Assembly: GCA_039922235.1 (NCBI GenBank)
Contig: JBDSAJ010000419.1
Location: 1-9,302 of the forward strand
From: Umezawaea sp039922235
GTDB taxonomy: Bacteria; Actinomycetota; Actinomycetes; Mycobacteriales; Pseudonocardiaceae
Length of the DNA: 9,302 bases
Reading direction: 5' to 3'
The notes under the pieces were generated by a model. It ran no database searches. It saw only the letters and a program-made list of their open reading frames with translations, and was not told the DNA's origin. Of the stretch, positions 1-6,407 are shown piece by piece (the first letter of the stretch is position 1; each line of letters opens with the position of its first letter). Made by a program: the position numbers and the translations under genes.

Positions 1-1
1 C

Positions 2-1837
2 GAGATCGACCTGACCACCGATTCGTGGGCCGAACTGGACAGCGGTGAGATCCGGCAGCGGATGACCGAGCTCACCGCGAGGGCCGGGAGCGAGGAGGTC
101 ACGACCGCGTGGCTGCCATTCCGGCACAAGATCCTGACCGGCTCCGGCCGATCGGCCGAGACCTCGCTGTGCACGAACTGGCCTGGCAAACGCGGCGTGG
201 TGCCCCACAACGGGTTGTTCCCGACGCTGACCGCGGCTCTGGTCACGGCCGGTTTCCAGCCCGTCGCGGCGGGACGGGGGAGTGGTGGCGACATCGATCT
301 GGACGGCCTGGCCGACGTGCTCCAGAAGCAGGACGTGGCGTTCATCTGCGTCGAACTCAGCTCGAACGCGGGCGGCGGGCAGCCGGTGTCGCCCGCCAAC
401 CTGAAGGCTGTGCGCCGGATGGCCGACGACCACGACCTGAAGATCGTCCTGGACGCGACGAGGATCGTCGAGAACGCGGTGTTCGTCGCTGGGGATCGGG
501 ATGTCTGGGAGGTCGTCCGTGAGCTGCTGTCCTTCGCGGACACCGCGACGTTGAGCCTGACCAAGGACTTCGCGGTCACGTCGGGTGGCTTGCTCGCCAC
601 CGACGACGAAGAACTGGCCCAGGCCTTCCACGCGACCCACCGGGCGGTCGGTGGCCGCGACCTGCCACTGACAGGTCGCAAGATCGCCGCGACCGCTCTC
701 GCTGACACGCGGCAGGTCGAGGCACTCGTCCGTCGCCGCATGGCGGCGGCGAAGGCGCTGTGGGTCGCACTGCACGAGTCGGGTGCGCCGGTCGTGGGTC
801 CGGCGGGCGGGCACTGCGTCCTGCTCGAGAACCAGGATCCGGAGCAGGTCCTGGCCAGGACGGGCATCCGCGTGGCTCCGCACCTGGGTGACACCGATCG
901 GTTGCGGCGGTGCGTGCGGCTGGCCGTTCCGGTAGGAGTCACCACAGCGGATGCCGCCGACCGGTTGGTCAGGGCGTTCGGTGATGACAAGCCGGTCGCG
1001 GACAACGAGAACCTGGCTGTCCTGAAAGAACATTGTCCTTCGGTGGAACGGTATCAGTTGAGCAACGGCGAATCGGGCACAGAGGTGTTCGTGGCCGGTG
1101 ACGGTCCGCCGGTGTTGTTCATGCCGCCGTTCAACGTCGGTGCCGGGATGTTTGCCCGGCAGTTCGCCGGACTCGCCGACCACCGACGCGTGATCTGCGT
1201 GCACCACCCTGGCATCGGAGCTTCCGCGGGTGCCGAGGACATCACTCTCGACGGGATCGCCCGCCTCGCCCACACCGCGTTGGACCAGTTGGGTGTGGTC
1301 GGACCGGTGCACCTCGCCGGAGCGTCCTTCGGCGGTCTTACGGCGTTGGCGTACGCGTTGGCGTATCCCGAGGGCTGTGCCTCGCTGACCCTGATCGGGA
1401 GCTCGTACCGGATCGGGAACCGCGTCGGTCAGCTGGACCGGCTCGAAGTCGTGGTCAGGGAGGACTTCGACCACGTGCTCACCGCGCCGGGCACGACGCG
1501 GGTGGCGGAGCGCCGGTCGGAGATCGAGCGGATCCTGCTGCGCTGCGAAAGCATGGACCCGAAGACCGGCCTCCGGTACCTGGACGTGTTCGCGGGCAGG
1601 CCGAACCTGGGTGAGCGGCTGGAGGACGTGAACGTGCCCACGCTCGTCGTGCAAGGCAGCCACGACAGCGTGATCCCGATGAAGACCGCGCACCTGCTGC
1701 ACGGTGCCATCCCCGATTCACGGTACGTGGAGCTGCCGGGCGCCGGGCACTTCCCCTGTCTCACGCACGCCGACGAGGTGAACGAGTTGATCCTGGAGTT
1801 CACGAAGGATCGGACTTCGGCGGGAGCCGTCCGGTGA
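2..1837 (+). CDS. lnmJ: C-terminal part of a large trans-AT PKS: cysteine-lyase (SH) domain plus thioesterase (LnmJ-type), 5' end outside window
   Basis: The frame is open from base 2 to the stop at 1835-1837 (611 residues) and has no start of its own; the ATG at 62 is internal, because residues encoded before it (IDLTTDS) already match the lyase fold. The first domain (about 2-1000) follows tyrosine phenol-lyase and tryptophanase almost end to end: GSGRSAE for phosphate binding, SSNAGGGQPVS, DATRIVENA with the PLP-contacting Asp and Arg, the Schiff-base Lys in SLTKD (codon 563-565), and the substrate-carboxylate Arg in VRLAVP. The second domain (about 1050-1820) is an alpha/beta hydrolase with nucleophile GASFGG (Ser codon 1325-1327), Asp in GSHDS (1664-1666) and His in GAGHF (1748-1750). 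A PLP lyase followed by a TE is the known ending of leinamycin-family synthases, where the SH domain cleaves a cysteine thioether to leave sulfur on the chain and the TE releases it. A stand-alone lyase-hydrolase fusion is possible but less likely given the next three genes. A GTGA overlap joins it to the next gene. Confidence 0.85.
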   Translation, partial: EIDLTTDSWAELDSGEIRQRMTELTARAGSEEVTTAWLPFRHKILTGSGRSAETSLCTNWPGKRGVVPHNGLFPTLTAALVTAGFQPVAAGRGSGGDIDLDGLADVLQKQDVAFICVELSSNAGGGQPVSPANLKAVRRMADDHDLKIVLDATRIVENAVFVAGDRDVWEVVRELLSFADTATLSLTKDFAVTSGGLLATDDEELAQAFHATHRAVGGRDLPLTGRKIAATALADTRQVEALVRRRMAAAKALWVALHESGAPVVGPAGGHCVLLENQDPEQVLARTGIRVAPHLGDTDRLRRCVRLAVPVGVTTADAADRLVRAFGDDKPVADNENLAVLKEHCPSVERYQLSNGESGTEVFVAGDGPPVLFMPPFNVGAGMFARQFAGLADHRRVICVHHPGIGASAGAEDITLDGIARLAHTALDQLGVVGPVHLAGASFGGLTALAYALAYPEGCASLTLIGSSYRIGNRVGQLDRLEVVVREDFDHVLTAPGTTRVAERRSEIERILLRCESMDPKTGLRYLDVFAGRPNLGERLEDVNVPTLVVQGSHDSVIPMKTAHLLHGAIPDSRYVELPGAGHFPCLTHADEVNELILEFTKDRTSAGAVR

Positions 1838-2718
1838 CCGCGCTCGACGGTGGCGCGCTGATCCGGACTGAGACCGCCACGCCGGGAATGTGCGGGCCCA
1901 CGACCTTGTTCGCGGGCAGGGTCGGCGACTGGACGTGGGACGCCGTGAGCGAGTCGTGCGGCATCAACGCGTATCGGGCGTGCAACGAGCAAGGCGCGCC
2001 GACCTACTTGTCGTTCTACTACTTCCGGATCCGTTCCACCCGACAGCTGCATCCGGCTGGGATCACGTTCGGCGATCGGCTGCGGGTGACCTCCAGGGTG
2101 TTCGGCGCGGGCAGTGAATCCGTGCTGACGGTGCACCGGGTCCAGCGGGATACCGGAGAGGCATCGGACGGCATCGTGGTGGAGAACTTCAACCGATGGA
2201 TCACGCGTACCGAACAGCACAGCAACCACAACCTGGTCAGGTCCTCGCCGGTCGGATTCCGCCACGCTCACCTGCCTCCTCCTCCTCCCGAGTACTCGCC
2301 CCGGCTGGCTTGTGCCAACGCCCGCACCCAGGGCAGCTTCCTCGCCGAACCTCCGGTGGGGCGTCGTCGCGTGCTCCGGAAGTTCGTCGTGGACTACCAC
2401 GTCGATGCCAGCCGCGACTTGAACGCCGTCGGGTTGCTGTACTTCGCGGCGTACTTCGCCATCGTGGACTGGGCGGTTCTGCGCCTGTGGGAGCACCTGG
2501 GCCGGGATGTCCGCGACTACCTGACCCGCGTCGTGCTCGACCAGCGGATTTGCTACCTGGGCAACGCCGATGGCGATGCGACCATCCGGATCGAGCTCAA
2601 CCTGTGGCGTGCCGACGAAGACCCGCGGGACGAGCTGGTCGAAGTGGTGCTGCACGACCAGACGAACGAAACCCGACTGGCGGTCTGCGCCCTGCGCCTG
2701 CTGCACGGAGGTGTGTGA
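1834..2718 (+). CDS. lnmK: LnmK-type bifunctional acyltransferase/decarboxylase, double hot-dog fold
   Basis: A 294-residue protein. The GTG start at 1834 overlaps the preceding stop (GTGA), with GGGAG at 1822-1826 seven bases upstream. The sequence reads as two hot-dog halves: residues about 20-130 (ending FNRWITR, 119-125) and about 175-294, with the typical second-half signature NAVGLLYFAAYF at 197-208 followed by Asp212. LnmK of the leinamycin pathway takes methylmalonyl-CoA, acylates itself on an active-site Tyr, transfers the acyl group to its ACP and decarboxylates it to propionyl-ACP. Candidate tyrosines here are Tyr58, Tyr62 and Tyr63 in TYLSFYYF; which one is equivalent needs an alignment. 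The five-proline stretch at 148-152 lies between the halves. Its position directly before an ACP and an HCS is the lnmKLM order. A plain hot-dog thioesterase or dehydratase is the alternative, but the context argues strongly for the LnmK role. Confidence 0.88.
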   Translation: MTALDGGALIRTETATPGMCGPTTLFAGRVGDWTWDAVSESCGINAYRACNEQGAPTYLSFYYFRIRSTRQLHPAGITFGDRLRVTSRVFGAGSESVLTVHRVQRDTGEASDGIVVENFNRWITRTEQHSNHNLVRSSPVGFRHAHLPPPPPEYSPRLACANARTQGSFLAEPPVGRRRVLRKFVVDYHVDASRDLNAVGLLYFAAYFAIVDWAVLRLWEHLGRDVRDYLTRVVLDQRICYLGNADGDATIRIELNLWRADEDPRDELVEVVLHDQTNETRLAVCALRLLHGGV

Positions 2719-2957
2719 TGCCCGACGTTCACGAGGCGATCAACTCCGCGATCGGCGAGATCCTGCCCACCGTCGAGCCGGGTGACATCACCGGCGACAA
2801 GCACCTGCGTGACCTCGGCGCGGATTCGGTCGACCGGGTGGAGATCATCCTCGGCGTGCTGGACCGGCTCGGCCTGCGGGAACCGTTGGCGAGCTTCAGC
2901 GACCTGCCCGACATCGCGGCACTCGCCGGCTTCCTGAAAGAGAGGACGGCGCGATGA
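2718..2957 (+). CDS. lnmL: Discrete donor acyl carrier protein for beta-alkylation (LnmL-type)
   Basis: A 79-residue acidic acyl carrier protein. The ATG at 2718 shares its A with the preceding TGA, and GGAGG at 2707-2711 lies six bases upstream. The phosphopantetheine site is LGADSVDRVEI with Ser37; Val-Asp after the Ser, in place of the usual Leu, resembles the donor ACPs of HMG-synthase cassettes more than elongation ACPs of PKS modules. By analogy with LnmL it carries the propionyl group made by the LnmK homologue and presents it to the HCS as the nucleophile donor. The stop overlaps the next start (ATGA). It needs activation by a phosphopantetheinyl transferase, which is not in this window. 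Identification as an ACP is firm; the donor role rests on motif and neighbours. Confidence 0.93.
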   Translation: MPDVHEAINSAIGEILPTVEPGDITGDKHLRDLGADSVDRVEIILGVLDRLGLREPLASFSDLPDIAALAGFLKERTAR

Positions 2958-4177
2958 CCGTCGGAATCGAAGCACTCAACGTCTACTGCGGCGTCGCGCA
3001 GATCCCTGTGCACAGCCTGTTCGCCGGGCGAGGCCTCGATCCTGCTCGGTTGCGGAACCTGATGATGCACAACAAGTCCGTCGGGCTGCCGTGCGAGGAC
3101 CCCGTGACGAATGCCGTCAACGCGGCCAAGCCATTGCTCGACCAGCTCTCGGCCGTCGAGAAGGACTCGATCGAACTGCTGGTGACCTCCACCGAGTCCG
3201 GCATCGACTACAGCAAGTCCGTCGCCTCCTACGTGCACGAGTACCTGGGACTCAGCCGCCGTTGCCGGGTGCTGGAAGCCAAACAAGCCTGTTACGCCGC
3301 GACCGGTTCCCTCCAGCTCGCCGCGGGCTACCTGGCCTCAGGTGTGTCCCCCGGCGCCAAGGCACTCGTGATCGGCACAGATGTGTCCCTCGTCGACGAG
3401 CGCGCGGCCTACACCGAACCTGCCATGGGCGCGGGTGCGGCCGCGATGCTGATCAGCGCTGAACCGCACGTGCTGGCACTGGACCTCGGCGCGTTCGGGC
3501 TCTGCAGCTACGAGACCCTGGACTCGGCCCGTCCCGGCCCGACGATGGACATCGCCGACTCCGATCGCTCCCTGTTCGCCTACATCGATTGTCTCCGCGC
3601 CTCCTTCAACGACTACGCCGACCGCGTCGACCAAGTGGAATTCGCCACCTCGTTCGACTACCTGTGCATGCACACGCCGTTCGCCGGCATCGTGCGCGCC
3701 GCTCACCGGACGATGATGCGCCCCCTGCCCGCTGATGAGGACTTCGAACGCCGCTTGGCCCCGGCACTCGTCTATCCCGGCCAAGTTGGCAACCTGTGCT
3801 CCGGCTCCGTCTACTTGGGACTCGCCAGCCTGGTGGACAACGCAGGCTTTCAGGGAAACGCGCGGGTGGGGCTGTACTCCTACGGCTCCGGGTGCGCGGC
3901 CGAGTTCTTCAGCGGTGTGGTGGGCGACACCTCTCGCTCGACGGTCGCCGCCATGCGAATCGGTGATCACCTCTCGGCCCGGTTCGAACTGGCCTTCACG
4001 GAGTACGTCGACCTGCTCGCGGATAGCAGCCAGTGTCTCGTCCCCACCCGAAATCGCGCCTCTGGGCTGGACCGGTGCCTGCCGATGCTGCGCCGCTACG
4101 GCCTGGCTCGTGAAGTGCTGGTCTTCACCGGGATCAAGGACTACCACCGGCAGTACGAATGGATCACGGCAGGCTGA
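2954..4177 (+). CDS. lnmM: HMG-CoA synthase-like beta-alkylation enzyme, LnmM-type (HCS1)
   Basis: A 407-residue HMG-CoA synthase homologue of the polyketide beta-branching type. The ATG at 2954 is set by AGAGGA at 2941-2946, seven bases upstream, and overlaps the ACP stop. The catalytic set is complete: general-base Glu81 in STESG, nucleophile Cys113 in KQACYAAT, and His240 in MHTPFAG. Conserved stretches LPCEDPVTNAVNAAKP and YSYGSGCAAEFFSG are also present. Such enzymes attack the beta-ketone of an ACP-bound polyketide with a short acyl group held on a donor ACP. Because it is coupled to the LnmK and LnmL homologues, the donor is probably propionyl, as in leinamycin. A paralogue sits on the other strand at 7144-8373; this copy has Ala-Ala-Thr after the catalytic Cys-Tyr, where the other has Gly-Gly-Thr. 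No further clear gene follows in the operon. Confidence 0.92.
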   Translation: MTVGIEALNVYCGVAQIPVHSLFAGRGLDPARLRNLMMHNKSVGLPCEDPVTNAVNAAKPLLDQLSAVEKDSIELLVTSTESGIDYSKSVASYVHEYLGLSRRCRVLEAKQACYAATGSLQLAAGYLASGVSPGAKALVIGTDVSLVDERAAYTEPAMGAGAAAMLISAEPHVLALDLGAFGLCSYETLDSARPGPTMDIADSDRSLFAYIDCLRASFNDYADRVDQVEFATSFDYLCMHTPFAGIVRAAHRTMMRPLPADEDFERRLAPALVYPGQVGNLCSGSVYLGLASLVDNAGFQGNARVGLYSYGSGCAAEFFSGVVGDTSRSTVAAMRIGDHLSARFELAFTEYVDLLADSSQCLVPTRNRASGLDRCLPMLRRYGLAREVLVFTGIKDYHRQYEWITAG

Positions 4178-4187
4178 GGGGACCACG

Positions 4188-4331
4188 ATGTTCGAAGGGG
4201 TCTGGCTCGACCAGTGGCTGCTCGTCTTCGGTCTCTGGAACTTGTCCAGGTGCACCTGTGCCCACGGCCCGGAGGACTGTCGACGCCATTGGCCTCCACC
4301 CGCCTCAGCGGGATTTCCACGTGCCGATTAG
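4188..4331 (+). CDS. Doubtful 47-codon ORF after HCS1, possibly a vestige
   Basis: An ATG at 4188 lies ten bases after the HCS1 stop, with a purine-rich GAGGGGA at 4176-4182 at normal ribosome-binding distance. It opens a 47-residue frame starting MFEGVWLDQWLLVFG and ending at TAG 4329-4331. The first 18 residues are hydrophobic and Trp-rich. The rest has an unusual Cys/His group (C22, C24, H26, C31, H34) and then a Pro-rich tail. The last 27 bases overlap the 3' end of the convergent AT-oxidoreductase gene. I recognise no family. It could be a small peptide gene, the broken front of a lost gene that once followed HCS1, or chance. Spacing and ribosome binding site are the only positive evidence. 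Confidence 0.25.
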   Translation: MFEGVWLDQWLLVFGLWNLSRCTCAHGPEDCRRHWPPPASAGFPRAD

Positions 4332-6407
4332 CTCGCCGGCTCCCACGATCAGATGGTTCGCGACCGTGTCGACGTGCCGGTTCTGCCAGGGGGCCAACGG
4401 GGTGCCCGACACCGTCCGGTTGAACGAGCCCATGGCCGGGCCGCAGGGGATCTGGTAGTTCAGGGTCTGATCGGGAGCGCCGGACAGGGCGTGGTGCAGG
4501 GACTCGGAGAAGTACCTGCGGAACAGCGCGGCCATGCCGGACTTGCCCTGCTGGGAGTCGGGTGCGCACAGTTCGGCGAGAGGGCGGCCGAAATAGTCCT
4601 GTTCGAGCACGGCACGGGTAGCGGGTGTGAAGTCGGCCACGCCGCCGTACGTGCGGTAGAACGAGTACAAGGTTTCGGCACGCACCGCGAACAACGTTCC
4701 CTTGCGGACGACCCGCGTCCGGCCGCCCAGCTCGAAGAACTCTCCCGCGGGGGCGATGACGGTGTCGTCGACGTCGAGGCGGGACAGCACCTGCTTCGCG
4801 GCATCGGAGGTGCGGGCCTCAGGAGTGCATTGGTTGATCGAGCCGGTGACCACGAAGTCGCAGCCGGACAACAGCGCCGTTGCGAGGCTGAGGGGCGTGG
4901 CGATGCCGCCACCGATGCCCACGCGGACCGAGGGGGAAGTGGAGTCGCGCAGGGCAAGGACGGCAGGCAGGAGAGCACTGCCGGCACTGTCGCTGAGCCA
5001 GACCGAGTCGGAGTCGGCGACGATGTCGGTGGCGACGGGCAAACGTCGGGCCGTGGCGGCTTCGACGGGCGTGAGCGAACCGGTGCGCAGGAGTTCGTCG
5101 ACGAGTTCCGGCCGGGCGGGCCGCAGGAAGGTCTTGGCCAGGTCGAGACGGGGGACCTTGACCATCAGATCCCGCACATCGCCTGCGAACCGCCAGCGCA
5201 CGAGTTCCGCGGTCACACCCCCGATGGCCGAAGCCTCGCCGAATCGAACGCCGTGCCGCACAGCCAGGTCCACGATTCGGGCGACCGCGGAAGACGGCTC
5301 GACACCGGCTGGCAGGTTGATGCCATAGCGGCAACCGGTCAACGAACTGAGGTCGGATCCCACTTCGGCCGGAGAACGCCCGGTGGTGCCGAGGAAGCCC
5401 AACAGTCCGGCGCCGGAGAGGGCGCGCAGCAGATCGGGTCCGGACACGCCGTGCCCCATGGAGCCTGCCACATAGCCGTGGCGAACGCCGTAGGCATCGC
5501 GGAAGGCGGAACCGCCGAGACCGGGAGTGGCCGATGGCGAATGGGTTCGGGCTTGGGTTTGGGGTTGGATGGCTGGGAGGTATGACTGTGCCTGGTGCCA
5601 CATCTTCCGCAGGACCTTGCCGGGGCCGACCTCCTCGATCGAGGTCACACCGTTCGCGGACAACAGGCGCAGTACGTCCCACCAGCGGACGGGGCTGGTC
5701 AGGTGGCGCACCAGGGTGTCGGCGATGGTCGTGGCCCGGTGCGGCTCGGCGGTCACGTTGGCGATCACGGGAATGGTGGGTTCGGCGAAGTCGACGTCTC
5801 GCAGTGCGATCGCGAACTGCTGGGCGGCGTCGGACATGTAGCGCGAATGGGCCGCGACGCTCACGTTGAGGGGGACGCATTTGCCCATGCCGTCGAGAGC
5901 GCTGGCGATCGCGCGATTCGAGGACTCCGGTCCGGCCAGGACGACCTGTTCGGGCGTGTTGTGGTTGGCCACCTCGACGTCGGTGACACCGGCTTGGGCG
6001 GCGATCTCGAGGATCTTGTCGAGCGGCACGCCGAGCACCGCCATCATGCCGCCGCCCTTGGCCCGGCCCATCAGTTCGCCACGACGGCGGACCAGCCGCA
6101 GACCTGTCGCGAAGTCGAAGCAGCCCGCCGCGAACAGGGCCGCGAACTCACCCACGCTGTGGCCTGCGAGGAACGTGGGAGCCGGTCCTGTGCGCTTCAA
6201 GTAGGTCAACGCGCTCACCACGTACAGCGCGGGCTGTGCGTATTCGGTTCGTCGCAGGCGTTGGGCGTCCGTGAGGCACAAGTCCCGCAGCGAGTAGCCG
6301 AGGTGCGATTCAGCCTCCGCGACGAGGGAGGGGAATGCGTCGAGCACGTCCACGCCCATTCCCTGGGCTTGCGAACCTTGACCGGGGAACAGCAATGCCA
6401 GGCTCAC
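4305..6407 (-). CDS. lnmG: Discrete trans-acting acyltransferase fused to PfaD/FabK-like oxidoreductase (LnmG-type AT-ER)
   Basis: A 700-residue two-domain protein. The chosen start is the GTG at 6407-6405: it overlaps the hydratase stop (GTGA), has GGGAG (6413-6417) five bases upstream, and puts the AT opening (SLALLFPGQGSQ) at residue 2. An upstream in-frame ATG at 6533 would add 42 residues that are unlike any AT. Residues 1-270 form an FabD-type acyltransferase with GHSVGEF (Ser84) and AAHS (His187), expected to load malonyl units onto AT-less PKS modules. A Pro/Gln/Ser-rich linker (about 270-300) leads to a PfaD-like flavin domain (about 303-700) with YVAGSMGHG, GGGIATP, VVTGSINQ and a typical GPAMGSFN C-terminal block. 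The GGHTDNR-type segment expected around 464-474 is replaced by an unrelated sequence, so reductase activity is uncertain. This is the last gene of the minus-strand operon. Confidence 0.92.
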   Translation of the reverse strand: MSLALLFPGQGSQAQGMGVDVLDAFPSLVAEAESHLGYSLRDLCLTDAQRLRRTEYAQPALYVVSALTYLKRTGPAPTFLAGHSVGEFAALFAAGCFDFATGLRLVRRRGELMGRAKGGGMMAVLGVPLDKILEIAAQAGVTDVEVANHNTPEQVVLAGPESSNRAIASALDGMGKCVPLNVSVAAHSRYMSDAAQQFAIALRDVDFAEPTIPVIANVTAEPHRATTIADTLVRHLTSPVRWWDVLRLLSANGVTSIEEVGPGKVLRKMWHQAQSYLPAIQPQTQARTHSPSATPGLGGSAFRDAYGVRHGYVAGSMGHGVSGPDLLRALSGAGLLGFLGTTGRSPAEVGSDLSSLTGCRYGINLPAGVEPSSAVARIVDLAVRHGVRFGEASAIGGVTAELVRWRFAGDVRDLMVKVPRLDLAKTFLRPARPELVDELLRTGSLTPVEAATARRLPVATDIVADSDSVWLSDSAGSALLPAVLALRDSTSPSVRVGIGGGIATPLSLATALLSGCDFVVTGSINQCTPEARTSDAAKQVLSRLDVDDTVIAPAGEFFELGGRTRVVRKGTLFAVRAETLYSFYRTYGGVADFTPATRAVLEQDYFGRPLAELCAPDSQQGKSGMAALFRRYFSESLHHALSGAPDQTLNYQIPCGPAMGSFNRTVSGTPLAPWQNRHVDTVANHLIVGAGELIGTWKSR

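Noticed and set aside
62..64. ATG at 62 as the start of the lyase-TE protein
   Set aside because: Homology to the lyase fold continues upstream of it to the window edge (IDLTTDS), so it is an internal Met.
1429..2706. Long open frame on the minus strand across the thioesterase and LnmK region
   Set aside because: It is antisense to well-conserved domains, spans two real genes, and its product shows no recognisable fold. Such frames are a by-product of high GC at third codon positions.
4247..4258. Perfect 12-base palindrome CAGGTGCACCTG in the convergent gap as an operator
   Set aside because: It lies at the 3' ends of both operons, not near a promoter, and a single 12-base palindrome is weak evidence for a binding site.
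4299..4312. Small hairpin (5-bp stem CCCGC/GCGGG, 4-base loop) at the end of the AT-oxidoreductase gene as a terminator
   Set aside because: The stem is short, there is no U-tract on either strand, and the AT-oxidoreductase stop codon lies in its loop. It could be chance in GC-rich DNA.
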